64,000 bases of DNA from Bryopsis sp. KO-2023 (taxonomy: Eukaryota > Chlorophyta > Ulvophyceae > Bryopsidales > Bryopsidaceae), in contig BSYQ01000001.1 in assembly GCA_030272585.1 (NCBI GenBank), positions 10,183,001 to 10,247,000 on the forward strand, in the 5' to 3' direction. Below are positions 42,394 to 54,400 of the stretch, piece by piece. Both the position numbers and the translations under genes were made by a program. Each line of letters opens with the position of its first letter. The stretch's first letter is position 1. The notes under the pieces are model-generated. The model was not told the DNA's origin and did no database searches. It saw only the letters and a program-made list of their open reading frames with translations.

Positions 42394-43998
42394 TCACTTT
42401 GGTGCTCGACCAAGAAGCTTTAAAAAATCCCCAACCAAGTAGAGGGAGCCCGTCACTAACACCCTGACATCATGCTTCGCATTTACATCCGCAAAATTTC
42501 TTACTGCTAGAAGGGCTGCATCCAAGGATGGCAACACAGATTCTGTATTGCTCAAAGTGGATGGACCCCTGTCGGTCACACTCATATCGCTCAATTGTTC
42601 ACATTTTAGAGTTGTTTGGACCTTGGCCCAGGCATCCCTCTGGATCCGCTGCTCCATCAAATCCTCCACCGACTTGCTCCCGTTTTGTGACCACAGTAAA
42701 CTCGTTTTGCTTGAATTTATGGGGGCAAAAATTGCACTGTGGACGTCTACCTGGTGTGTTCTCAGTGCCTTTCCCAGGGAAAACAGCAAGTCATGGGGAT
42801 CCCTTGCTTTCATGCAATAGAACAACAAGATATTCTTGGAAACCCCAGATCTATGAGCGTGGGTTGCAAACCAGCTCCCACAAGCCTCCATCGATTCGAT
42901 CGTATGCGCTCCATCCAGGCAAAATGTCAAGTTTCTGTGCACCCTTCCAGAATCTTGGACAATCTGGGCTCGACCCGGCCAGTCGAAATCTCTCAAGCCA
43001 TTGACATAATCCCCAGGTATTCTACCTGCAGCTAAAGAATCTAAGCGATGTTTTCGGGATGCATTTTCCCCAGCCACAAGGCTCCTCGTTTCCCATTCTC
43101 GAGCCAATGCTATTGCCAGCGATGCATTGTTTTGCTGAAATCCCCCCAAATTGTGGAAATCCTTCACATCTTTGTGGTTTAGGTAGGATTCCAAAGGATC
43201 CACCACGACCAGCTCATTATCGATTTCCTGGGACCTTGATGTCAGACTTTCCATGGCTTCTGGCAATTGGGGGACAGTCAAGGCTCGAGCACCCACTTTG
43301 AATATGCCAGCCTTTTCGGCTGCGATTTCCCTCAATGTCGAGCCCAGGACGTCCATGTGATCGTACCCCAACGGAGTAACCCCACATACGACAGGTTTGG
43401 GAATAATGTTGGTCGCATCCAGCCTGCCCCCCAATCCCACCTCCAACACCACAGCCTCCACCCCGACGATTTCAAACACCTTGAACGCCACGAGCGTCAT
43501 GAACCTGAAAAACGGCAACCCGCCCGCGACCAAGCCGCAACGGTCCAAGCACCACTCCGCCGCCTCCACGAATACCGCCTTTTCCACCATCTTTCCGTCG
43601 ACCCGGATCCTCTCGCGCACGTCACAAAGGTGAGGTGAAGTGAACAAACCAGTGGAATAACCGGACGAGCGCAAAATGCTTTCCGTCATCGCGCAAGTGG
43701 AGCCTTTCCCCTTGGTTCCGGCGACGTGGACGACACTGAGCCTCGACAGGACGTCGGTGAGTTCCACGGCTTCGACGAATTTCGGCATGATAGACCACAG
43801 GTCCGCCCGTCTCGCGGGATGCTTTTCAGCAAGCAGCGCACTCGTTCGCGACAGGACGTTTTGATAGCGGACCTCCATGGTGCCCGCCAGCAAGTCGTCA
43901 CCGCCACCCGCAGATTGCGCAGAGATCGTCTCCGCTCTTTCTTCGAAATGCCCAGACGAGAACATTGTGAACATGCAACGCATCCAAATGGGTCCCAA
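42394..43998 (-). CDS. Folylpolyglutamate synthase (Mur ligase family)
   Basis: A single uninterrupted ORF of 534 codons. It adds glutamates to tetrahydrofolate using ATP. Visible: P-loop HVAGTKGKGSTCAM, folate/omega-loop region GLFTSPHLCDVRERI, FFRFMTLVAFKVF, the Mg-binding EVGLGGRLDATN, AEKAGIFK, and the C-terminal-domain signature FCLDGAHTIESM. The first ATG (43998) gives a short N-terminal extension that could target an organelle; a later ATG at 43878 (MEVRYQNVL) starts where the conserved region begins. No introns, unlike its neighbours. It is convergent with the QPT gene and head-to-head with the gene at 44129. Confidence 0.92.
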   Translation of the reverse strand: MGPIWMRCMFTMFSSGHFEERAETISAQSAGGGDDLLAGTMEVRYQNVLSRTSALLAEKHPARRADLWSIMPKFVEAVELTDVLSRLSVVHVAGTKGKGSTCAMTESILRSSGYSTGLFTSPHLCDVRERIRVDGKMVEKAVFVEAAEWCLDRCGLVAGGLPFFRFMTLVAFKVFEIVGVEAVVLEVGLGGRLDATNIIPKPVVCGVTPLGYDHMDVLGSTLREIAAEKAGIFKVGARALTVPQLPEAMESLTSRSQEIDNELVVVDPLESYLNHKDVKDFHNLGGFQQNNASLAIALAREWETRSLVAGENASRKHRLDSLAAGRIPGDYVNGLRDFDWPGRAQIVQDSGRVHRNLTFCLDGAHTIESMEACGSWFATHAHRSGVSKNILLFYCMKARDPHDLLFSLGKALRTHQVDVHSAIFAPINSSKTSLLWSQNGSKSVEDLMEQRIQRDAWAKVQTTLKCEQLSDMSVTDRGPSTLSNTESVLPSLDAALLAVRNFADVNAKHDVRVLVTGSLYLVGDFLKLLGRAPK

Positions 43999-44128
43999 AG
44001 GTACTGGCCCCAGCTTGAAAAAGTGTGAGATGCCAGCAATGAGTAATGACGAGCTGTGTGACCCTTACCATTGACCCTTACTCACCTCAAGAGAACAGGC
44101 ACCCTCTGGGAAGTTTTTTTTCAGAACC
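43999..44128. promoter_or_regulatory. Probable bidirectional promoter, 130 bp
   Basis: The shortest of three divergent gaps in the window. A TTTTTTTTCAG run just before the plus-strand ATG could instead be a splice acceptor of an upstream non-coding exon. Confidence 0.4.
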
Positions 44129-45590
44129 ATGCACCCTTTCCTGCTGACTTTCAGCAGCGATAAGCTGGAAAGGCATTTCGACAGATACCGTGCGAACAAG
44201 TCTTTTGATTTCGAAAGGAAATGCTTCTTGTGGTTGCTCGTCGTGGAGGTGGTTTTTCTATGCGGGGTCGTCGAAAAGAAGATGGGCCTCTGGTGCGGGG
44301 GCTCGCTGTGCCAGATTGTCGCAATGATATTGCCGAACGCAGTGTGCTTTTCGCTGTATTCTTGGGTTGGAAGGAAACGTCTGGATGAGCTGAGACCGGC
44401 GCTACTGATTCTGATTAAGTGAGTTTCTGTTTTGGTGTGTTCGCCACTCGCTGAAGCGTGAAAGTGGCATTTTGGGGAAAACGTCACTTTCAGACGTCAA
44501 ATGAGTCGCAGGAAAGATTTAGATAAAGCACTTCGCCAGACTGTGTAGTTGACAGAAAATTATTTGCAGGGTACTGGTTTCCTTATGTTTCAGAATTTTT
44601 CAAAATGGCCCTTTTCTAAAAATTTTCCCCTCAGCCACCAACATAGCCTGACCTTTAATTTCTGCGGAATCGGTGATCCTACTATCTTTCAGATTTTCAT
44701 CGACTGCACCGTTTTTTTTCTCGAAAATGAATAAAATGAAAGGAAGCACCACAATAATGGTGTCATTTTGTTTTTCTCTTTCTTTTTTTTTCTTATGTAG
44801 AATGGTGTATCTTCCGATCTGTATCGCAACCGCTCGCTACCGAAACCCCCAACCGGAGGACCATCCATGGGAAGTATTAGACAACAAGAATCCTATTGTT
44901 AAAATCCTGGTTGCATATGTATACGTGCCATTTGGGGCCCTTTTCGCACCTGGCATCCTCGGCCATCTAGTGGTGACGCTGGGAATGCCACTCAAATTCA
45001 GCAAGCAGATTTTCCTGCAAATCATCGGGGTTGCCATGGCGCTGTACATTTACACAGATTACGTGCCACAGATGTTGATGACTCATCCATTGAGCACCGC
45101 ATGGATGGTCACAATGGCCGAGACGCTGAATTCTTTTTCAGAAGCCATATTAGCTTGTCAAAATCTCGAAGCGGATTTTGCGGTCCCCATTCTCTACCCC
45201 TGTCAGTTGTGGTGGGCGTTTCTTTCAACGTTTTTCATAGGGTTTTTTTGTGGGCTTTTGCTGTGGGTGACCGAGGTTCGCTCCCGGGAAAAGTTTTTGT
45301 TGGCGGTGATGGCCCAAGGGGGGGGCGTGTATGAAAACGAAGCAATTGTGAAGGAGAGTTTTTTTCTTGAGATGCGGCTATTTCTTGGGAAGTGGGATTG
45401 GGTCTGGGTGGTGGTGCAGTTTTGGTGGGCGTTGGCTTTTGCATTGGCTTTGAGCTGGAAATTTTGGGCAGCGTTGTTTTGGTGGTTGACGGAGAGGGGC
45501 TGGGATGGGTTTCTGAAAACCAACGAATCTTGGGAGATGATCGTACCCGATTGGAGGGAATCTGGCGTTTTGGGAAAAACTTTGATTTGA
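44129..45590 (+). CDS. Unknown polytopic membrane protein
   Basis: Two exons, 44129-44418 and 44801-45590, joined in phase (AA/GTGAGT ... TAG/A); about 359 residues. Hydrophobic segments include CFLWLLVVEVVFLCGVV, LCQIVAMILPNAVCFSL, ILVAYVYVPFGALFAPG, FLQIIGVAMALYIY, WWAFLSTFFIGFFCGLLL, and a very Trp-rich stretch (WDWVWVVVQFWWALAFALAL, then WKFWAALFWWLTERGW). I count six to eight probable membrane spans. No family is recognised and no catalytic motif is visible; it could be a transporter-like or scaffold protein. The splice junction and open length support it being real. Confidence 0.65.
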
Positions 45591-46748
45591 TAGATTTTGG
45601 TTGTGAGGGGCAATGAAAGGGGCAATGATGGGGACAGTTTGTTGGGTTTTCTGTTGCTTCTGATTGTCAAAGTCAATCCAAGCCCTTGTATAGAAACATA
45701 TCGATGTCAGTCAATTGAAGATTTGGAATTTTTTTCTGGTGAGGATTTTGAGGGTTTTCCTTTTTTGGTATCTTGGTTTCCTTGCACTTGTTTTCTTTTC
45801 TTTTTTTTGGGGGGGGAGGGACTGTTTCAAAACAGAGCGAGGGGAGGTACGTCCCAAAACAGATCAGGGAGGTTGTTGAATAATATCGGATTGCGAGGGA
45901 TGCGCAGTGTCCTGGTGGGGCTGTGGGAGAGTGTGCAGCGAATGGGGTGAAATGTGATTGTGAGACAAACGATTATCCATATGGAGATGAGCATGTGAAT
46001 GGAAGTATGAGAGCTTTTTGTTTGAAATATCAGGGGTCTGCAGAAGGTAAAGCCATCAATTTGAATGAACCACAGTTCAGACAGAACTGCTGTGCATTGT
46101 TACTTATATGGGGGCAAAACAATAAAAGCGATTTGATCTTTGATCCCCCATCCACAGATGGTGTTGATAGAAACAGGCCAGAGAGATGGGTTTTCTTTTC
46201 CCTGGAGAAGGACTGTTGTTGTGAAGTCACGAATCCCTTGGGATGTTTGGGTTGTGTGTGGATGACAAGGTTCCTTTAAAACTCTGGTGATATTCACACT
46301 GTGTTGGGTTTTACATATGCCGTTTGATGGTGAGTTTTATTCTTGGCTCGTTATCATACCCCACAGCACTGTTGACCATTCCACAGTCGTATTAGATTCC
46401 TCCCTTACTTCTCGTAAGGAAATGAAGTGCAACAAAGAAATCAAAAATTGTATAGTTGTATGTTGTGTACGTATCTACAGGCCAACACCAATGCATGTGG
46501 GGTGACTCTGAATGTGAATTCAAAATCGAAACAGTGCCAGTAGGATGATACCTCCGTCATTTACTTTTTCAAGGGGATCCCTTGCGACCAAAAATTCAAA
46601 ATCCAGAAAGAAACCGACAATGGAGCACCACTCAAACAACCAAATGCCCAATGTCAACGAAACTGACGGTGACACAACAGTCACCCATATCATCCCCCCG
46701 TCTAAACTTTACCGATATATATTTTCTGGCAGAATGTCAGATGTGGAT
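45591..46748. other. Convergent 3' regions; no gene seen
   Basis: G/T-rich region between the membrane-protein gene and the enoyl-CoA isomerase gene. Short ORFs lack coding character. Confidence 0.45.
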
Positions 46749-47973
46749 TCACATCTTCGACTTCCCCGACAGCTTTTGCATCACCCCTCCAAGAAATTTG
46801 ACAGTCTTGGGGTCACTCAGAAATCCCCATGCATGTTTCGCCTCTTCACCAGCAAACCCAGCCCACTCCCTGGCAAATTCCCCTCTCAACCGATTTTTGG
46901 TTTCCTGCCTGCCATTGTCTGGAAACTTCAGCATTCCTTTAACCGCTTTCTCCGAGGAGTCCATCAAAATTCTCTTCGGGACGGTTTCGTCAACCAGCCC
47001 AATTTTCAAAGCTTCTTGTGGGGAAAGCAATTTTGCAGTCAACAGTAGCTTCTCAGCCACAGAATGGCCAACCTTGGTGCCCATGAGGCGACCCCAGTAA
47101 ACAGGCACTGGGATGCCTAATGCTACCTGTTGGCGATGAAATTCAGGAATCTTCAAGAAACAGTAAGAAGTAGTGTAATAATGAATGAAAGAAAAAATTG
47201 CGGGTGTTACAAAACGGTCAGGAGTGCAATGATATTGGATATGTAGTGATATAATAATACCCCCCAAACACCCCATCTCCCCCCAAAACAGCACCAAACT
47301 CTTGAGCGCAATTACAAAAAATTGATAAAAAGTTGGATCAGAAGTTGCGGATTGAAAGGGTGAGGGCATGGTTGTCCACCATGGGTCGATCAGCCATGCG
47401 TCAATTTCCTTTAAGAAATCTCAATCAAACCTATCGCTCAACAGAACAGATGTACATTGACATTGCTTGAATGCACCCCACACCTCATTGAGCCCGATGC
47501 TTCCAGTTTCTGTCATCACTGTATAATCACAGCACATGGAGAGGATGCATCCCCCAGCTGGACATTGCCCCCTGATGGCTGCAACAGTCACCAGGGGAGA
47601 CTTGTACAAGTCTGACAGGAAATAGTTCTGCCTGGTCCAGAATTCATAATACCTCTCTTCCGAGCTCTGCGGCGCGTACAGTTCCCCAAGGTCGTTCCCA
47701 GCAGAAAATATGTCACGTGTCAGACCGGAGCAGAAAATCGCCCCCCTCACCCTACAAACTGTAGGAGGCTGGTTGCAGCTCTAGAATAGGGGTTCTGGAG
47801 CGAATAGCAATAGCAAGAGCCAGGGGAGCGCAACCCCACCTCTTGTCGTTTTCCAGGTCTTTCAGAGCGTCGTGGAGCTCCTGCCACACCGACAAGTTAA
47901 GAGCATTCACGGGTTCCCTTCGCAGCGTAACGATTGCGAAATTGCCTGGCCTGATCTCCACAGAAACCACCAT
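46749..47973 (-). CDS. ECI: Peroxisomal delta3,delta2-enoyl-CoA isomerase (crotonase family)
   Basis: Three exons read leftward: 47840-47973, 47484-47751 and 46749-47126; about 259 residues. It moves the double bond of 3-enoyl-CoA to position 2 so that unsaturated fatty acids can enter beta-oxidation. Crotonase signatures: VTLRREPVNALNLSVWQEL, the oxyanion-hole pieces FSAGNDLGELY and RGQCPAGGCILSMCCD, then SIGLNEVALGIPVPVYW, which carries the Glu used by isomerases. No N-terminal presequence is seen, and the protein ends in SKM, a known plant variant of the PTS1 peroxisome signal, so a peroxisomal site is likely. A hydratase role is less likely, given the single Glu. Confidence 0.88.
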
Positions 47974-48540
47974 TCTCAGTGAGCGATTCGACGGGTGCTA
48001 ACACTGGCAGGCTTAAATACTTTCAAGGCAGGAATGACGGCTGACTAATCTTCTACTGTTTAGCACAAAAAAAGCTTGAAACCAAACATGAATGTGTTTT
48101 CTCTTTCGAGACAGTGGGAAAACAGTTGAGTGAATAATGTTCTGAGTTGCTTTGTCCACGTTCAGCTGTAATAGACGAAGGAAAGAGCAAAGCTGGAAAG
48201 AATTATTAGCAAACTGTAATCATTCAGTACATGCAGGGGGGGGGTGACTTAATCACTTAAGTTTTTCGGCTAGCATTTGTATGTTTTCGGAAGAGTTTTG
48301 TACTTTGTTTCCACAGTTGTCTATCCAGCAAACCTTACCATTAGAAGACCACAAGTAGATTGGAGTTTAACAAAATGATCAAAGAAAAAGGCATCATGTG
48401 ATCATTCCCCAAGCCCATGCCTGGGCGAACATCACAAACCTCTTCCTATTTCTACCAGGTATCAATATTCAGCGCACATCAGCCCTTTTCAAAATAACCA
48501 GACCTCAGTACTTGCCGCACATCTTAAGGGAGAAACGCAT
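47974..48540. other. Promoter side of the ECI gene; nothing else seen
   Basis: No ORF of note. It ends with CGCAT, a possible target-site duplication of the next element. Confidence 0.4.
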
Positions 48541-49149
48541 AACCAGTTGTACAACTCTCGTGACCAAAAAGTGGCCAATAAGAGAGTATTTTTTTATCCC
48601 AAATTTTTAGGCAACCACTTTCTGAAACGCCTCGAACTTTTAACTGTAGTATGGTAAATACATTGCACAGCCACCATCAAAGTTTCGTTTCGATTGCCTG
48701 CGTATATTGTGAGTAATCGACGAATCGTGACTTAATTCAGGCGAAAAATCGTCTGAATCGTCGATTTTTCGCCTGTAATTCGTGTCTCTTGCCGCCGTGC
48801 TGGGTATTATTTTTGGTATTTTTGAAGTGCGCTAATGTATTTGAGAGAACCACGACCCCGTGGGCATGTTTTTGAGTGCAATTTAATTTAGGAAGTGGAT
48901 GAAAGATGAGGCTAGATGTGTCACACCCACAGCAAAGAGTTGACAGATCTAGGCCCCTAACAAACACACACAAAATAACCCAAAAATCACAAAACTTTGA
49001 AGAAGTATTGGAAAACACTTGAAAAAATTGCTGCCAAATTTTCAAATCGAAAGACATCAATTCAAGGCCTCTTTTGATGCAATGACTGGAACAATGATTT
49101 TGTGTGTCCGAAATCAGGCGATTTTGGTCACGAGAGTTGTACAACTGGT
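48541..49149. mobile_element. MITE-like element with 28-bp terminal inverted repeats
   Basis: A 28-bp repeat starting ACCAGTTGTACAACTC at 48542-48569 is found in inverted orientation at 49122-49149. CGCAT stands just before 48541 and just after 49149 and could be a TSD, allowing one stray base at the left end. About 609 bp with no coding capacity. The transposon superfamily is not clear from these ends. Confidence 0.7.
48738..48775. repeat. Strong hairpin inside the MITE
   Basis: CAGGCGAAAAATCG and its exact reverse complement are separated by 10 bases. A shorter version of the same word (AATCAGGCGATTTT) occurs next to the right terminal repeat. Confidence 0.75.
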
Positions 49150-49557
49150 CGCATGTATGAACAAGAAAGAACACACGCTCACATTTTGAGTGGCAGATGT
49201 CAATTGCATCTTTTTGCTGTGAAAGTAAGGCTTGTTGGTGGTGTTGATGGAAACAACATTTGCCCCGTGCTTGGTCTTTTCTTTAAAAAAATCACCTCTT
49301 GGGTTGGTTTGATTTATATCCCCAAAAGACCCCTTGTCACACCATTCCTTTTCTATAGTTTCGAAAACAATCCTCCTCCACCACTCCCTTCTTCCATCCC
49401 GTTCATAAGTTCAATAATATGGGTTCAAGAAAATACTATGCATGACTACCAACTTGATCCCTACCCTTGACACTACCCCACACTTTTCTAAAAATAACCA
49501 CAAAATGACTTACTCTTGCAGAACAAAACCGATCACCTATTCTTTAACACCCAGGCC

Positions 49558-51469
49558 TTAATTAGGATGCAACACAATTACTTTACCCTTATGTACAGCA
49601 GTGGATTTACTCTTCTCAGGAGCCCCGAATGCGGAGCTTTGCTGCTGTGCATTCAGGCGCCAAGGAAACATCAACCTCTGCTCTAAAACCTTCCCCTTGA
49701 TCACTCCTTTCCCCACGGAAGCTTTCATCCGCCCCAGTGGCGCTGGGACAGCAAGTGTTTTCTCATGAGAGTGGTTCGATGAAATGCTGCTGGAGAAGCC
49801 CATTGACTTCTTCCGTGGGTCTCTATCTGCCCTCGCTGCTCCAGGTTGGGTCACCGGCAACCCACCACTTGATTGTAAGATATCCTGGGCTGAGAGTCGG
49901 TAGTCCTGGCTTTCAAAACAATTAAGTTGTGGCACTGGTATGGGGTCTTCTGGTTCGATCATTGTCCTCCCCACGATTGTTCTGGCTTGAATCCTCGATG
50001 CTTCTTCAACAAGCGACTCTGCTTTTCTGAAGAACAGATGATCCCCCAGTGACCTCTCATCTTCCTGCTGTCCAGCTCGCAGATTGCTGAACAACGATGG
50101 GGACATTAATGTCTGGTTATATCTACCAACCCCACCCCTCGCAATGTATGGTCCACCGCCATGACTCTTTGACCAGAGGGTTTCACACTCAGCTCTGGAT
50201 GTGACCCGTTCCTGATGGCCAGGGTTTCTGCCCCCTGTGGATAAAATCAGAATCAGAATCTTCCCCTCACCACAAAACCAAGAGGCCAGATGCACCCTTG
50301 ATTCTGGACAAGCCCTCTGCTGATTCTTCCAAGAGTTAAAAGAAGCTTGTCGATGTGACAGGTTACCTTGAGAGTGTCGCTTGTTGCTTAACATCAACTG
50401 GATCCAGTTTCATTGGGGGGGGGGGGGGCAAAAAAGATGCCGATTTCTCTAAAATATTACAAATGGTCTAGAAGTTCACCTTCTCGCTTGACAACATGGC
50501 CAATGGTAGCAGCTTTGTGCTCCTGAGGCCCTCTCTCTGAGCAGTCCTTATGAACTTTAGGAATTGCCCGAATTCCTTCCAGAGCGTTCAGTGCTGTAGC
50601 AATGTTGACCAAATTCCCATCATCATCCACAGCCAGGAATATGGGGGACCCCCCAGAATCGATCCCAGGATTTGCCTCGATTTCTATCAGTTTCACACTC
50701 TGAGCTTCGGCTGCATGCTTCTGTTCTCCATGGTAGGATGTTCTCTGTCTGACATGGGCCGGAGTAGCACTGCTGTCGACGCTGTTCTCAGGAAAAGCCA
50801 TAGCTCGTTTCCTAGGTAAATTTGCTGGCTTCTGTATGTGCTGTGCTGTTTGTTGCAAAGAGGGTTCTGGATCAACACTGGAAAGCTTCCTCGACAGATT
50901 TACTGGATCATGCCTGTGGCATTGTGTTTGTTCCACAGAGGTCTCTGGATGGACAAGCGTCTGCTTTCTTGACAATTCTGGTGGCTGCCCAGTTTTCAAT
51001 TCCGTTTCCTCCACCAAGGTCTCTGCCAGCTTGCTTCCCTGAGTGATCAGCAAGTCTTGAGCGCTGGCAAGTGGTACAATAAGGGGAATGTAAAACCTCC
51101 CTTCTTCTGTTGGCTCCTTGGAAGCATCACCCAACATGCGGGGCCAAATCTCTGTATTTTCACAATGGTGAGGCTGCAGATGTATTTGCAATTTGTCCCC
51201 CAGTCTTGGAGAGTCCAAACCATCCCTCAGCAGAACCTGGGGGCCCCCTGCATCCACCACATCTCGTTTCAACAATGGAGAGCACGAAAATCGGCGGAAC
51301 GGGGACGAAATTGTGTTGGTTGATTGATCCCAAGTGGTGTTTCAAAGAACGTCAGGGAGTGCTGCAAGACATCACAACAGCGCGCTTCGAGAAATCGAGG
51401 TACGTCACCTAGATCCAATGAAGTGCAGCTGCCGCCAACTGTCTGGTCTTTGGTGGAGGACTTCGCCAT
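49558..51469 (-). CDS. Unknown protein with tandem LxRK...PE repeats
   Basis: Two exons are well supported: 50480-51275 (reading further right is uncertain) and 49558-50234, joined across a GTGAAC...CCACAG intron in phase 1. A possible first exon begins at ATG 51469 (MAKSSTKDQTVGG), but the junction was not resolved. Exon A has three tandem units of about 31 residues: PELSRKQTLVHPETSVEQTQ, PVNLSRKLSSVDPEPSLQQT and PANLPRKRAMAFPENSVDSS. They are followed by PIFLAVDDDGNLVNIATALN, the most folded-looking part. Exon B is polar and probably disordered. No known domain is recognised. Confidence 0.55.
50413..50428. repeat. Poly-G/poly-C tract
   Basis: A run of about 14 G within the intron of the preceding gene. 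Confidence 0.8.
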
Positions 51470-54400
51470 CCCACGGCTTGAGTTATGATCAATTCAGCAC
51501 ACATGCACGTTGATGGGATGCCCTGCTGTCTGTTCGCATGCGGCAGCCCAGCGTTTCTCAGTGTCGCGACCGAAGAACAGAAATCATGCTACCGTATGCA
51601 AAAGAAGCTCATTCTAATAGCCCCTAGATCTTTCATGTCCCTGACTTCAGAAGCAACATCCCTGCGAGCTTCTGACCTTCATTCCCAAATATAGAAACTT
51701 CCACCCCCAAAACAAACTGGCAACGTGCGTCTGCCGCCAATATGCCAATATGCAGCATCCCGACCCGGTGAATATCAGCCGTCAACATTTGATAGGGATG
51801 CACAGCCGCCACCAATCGAAACCTCACCTAACCTGATGGATTTTCCTACACGACGACTTCCCGTTCCCTGGCGATCAGGTTCGCGCTTAGGCTTTTTGAG
51901 GGGCGGTCAGAATTGCTGTCGCTCTTGCTCAGGTGGAGTGTGGCCACTATAAAAACCTGGACGCGTTCCACCAGCACAGATTCACACCTTGTCACAGAGC
52001 CACACGAAGGCCATCATCCAACCAGGCGTAGACCTGTAAGTGTTCAAGTCACTGTCATGCTCTCAAATGGTCATATCCTTTCAGATCAGTCCGCATCAGG
52101 TCGCATCAGGTCGCATCAGGTGTATCATCACTTCATGTGACGGAGCTAGAAAGAACATGGCAGATGTACTGCCACCAGATGTAATGATTATTCCGATGAT
52201 AATTCGGAAGAATGGAATTGCCAACTCACACTGATAAACAGTCGTATTTTACGCTGCTCTATGTGAGACCTGGTGGTTCGTACGTCGGGTTCAATTCCTG
52301 ACGAGGTCGATGACGTAAGAAAAGTTGTATATTGATACGCTGGAAGATATCGAATAGCTGGCACGCCAACCCATGGCTAGCGCAGAGTACTAGGAGTCTT
52401 ACTGCCGGCACTGTCGTTTTATGACATCCGAGGTATGACTTCTACGAAACGTGCGGCTGGGAACACAAGGAGCCAGCGAAAACACTATGGATTCCAGCGA
52501 AACGGATACAACTCCCTACGAAAAGCGATCTTTTAGGCGATACGCACGACTGGCAGTCGGGTCGCTAGTCGACCCCTGTCGTGACGCCGAACTCGCGGCC
52601 AGCACACATGCGCTAGCGCTAGAACCGGCCGCGAGTATAAATATCCCACAGAATTCTGATAGAGAACAGACAGAACTCGGTGAATACCTCGTTTACTTCT
52701 TACTTCGGACATCTATCTATAGGAGGACTCTCTTATCGTGACGGACTTAAGGAAAGCTTCGCGACTTACCTTAAACGGGAATCCCGACCGGACGAGGTAC
52801 TTCTGGCCAAAGATAGCATCATCCAAGGTTTTCTGAAGTACACTTTTGAAATGGGATACACCATCCCTTCTCTTTCTGTAAAAATATTCTCTTGCTATTA
52901 TTCTTGTGTCTCTGAAGTGTCTTTATTCAAAATAAGATTGTTTCTGATCAAACTTTGATTCTAGAGGAAATAGGAGTGGAGTCAGAATAGTAAGAGAAGG
53001 TGCTGACCTTCTCTTAGGAGGTTTTTCTCCACTCAGAGGAGCCGACCTCTCCTCTGAGTGTCTCCTTTCGTTTTTGGTGTTTGCTTTTTGTGTTTCTCTC
53101 TTTCTCCAGCTCAGTTTCCAGAGTCCCCTTAGGCCATGGTCTCTTAGCGACCATCCTCCAGGGGACTCCACTTTCTGTCTCACTCTCGGGAGCAAGACCC
53201 TCTTAGCGGGTGTCTCCGTCGACTTTGACTCGTGTTGCGTTCAGATGCCTGGTCTTAGGCTTTTCGTTGTTATGGGGAATCGAGACTGTGACTCTCGGAT
53301 GGTGATGATTGTTAGCGCGACTGGTCTTAGCCGACTTCTTAGGTGACGATAGTTTCAGTGCGTCGCAGTTTAGATACCAAGTTTTTGGATAAGACATTCA
53401 ACGTCGGCGTAGTCCGACTCCGTTGCCGTAGACAGACTCTGCGGTAGTTCAGTACGACTCTACCTTCAGTCGCGGCGCGAATGAAGAATTAGTAGTTGTG
53501 CCGAATGCGTTTTCGGAGCGTCACACTTCACGCCCGTTGTTTGGCTCGTTTTCGAGCGTAATGCCTCAGATCCACTTCAGCCAAGCTTCAGCTCCGCACG
53601 TCGCTTCCGTTGATGGATTTGCTCTACCCCCACTTCCTAGAATCTTTCAGCGAACGGTGGAGAACGAAAAAGGCGTGGTAGAGACATCCTACGTGGGGCC
53701 GCCATTCAGATTGCTTTTCTGTTCCTGTGTTTTGGGTGTCACCTTTCCAAGAAGGAAAATGTTACTTACTTTCAGGACAAAGACAAGGGATCCGGTGAGT
53801 TTGGTTGTACGGGCTCTCTTTTAGCTTAATATTTTTTTTCTTTGGAACGGTGGGATTTTCTTTGTCCAGGGAGCTTTCTTTTGGGTGGTTTTTTTTGTTG
53901 ATCTTACCTTGTATTACTCTGGCATTATGGGGAGTGATGGCCTCTTTTTGCTGTAATTGATTGATTGATTGCTCTTGTAAATTAATTGCGGGCAATATAC
54001 TTTTTGGTTTTTCTTTTTTCCTTGGAGGAGCGTTTCCCCCCTATGCTACGGAATCTTTTTGTACTTGAGAAAGAGTTTCAATACTGATGTACAAACGGCA
54101 TCAAGCCATTTTTTGTGCTCAACATATCTTTTCGTGTTTCAACAGATGAGTCTTAATTGAAAATTATGGTGGGCTGTTCAATGACTTCTATTTCAACTCC
54201 AACTGATATCCCTTTGGCTGATTAGCACATAGAAAGTGCAAGTGGGGATTGGATTGTGATTCCCAATTTGTGAAATGTTAACTCAGGAACACGAGTGGAA
54301 CGGTTATAGTTGGTTGTGAAAGTTGAGGGGCGTTAGTGTGCCCATTGTTATATTTATGGTTGACTGGATGTTAGTCTGGCGTGAGGTCACGATCCACTTG

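Noticed and set aside
52240-53520. Solo LTR or retroelement leader around the TATA box at 52633
   Set aside because: A B-box-like word and a weak GTTTTCGGAGCG near 53509 hint at it, but no paired repeat, TSD or clear ends were found.
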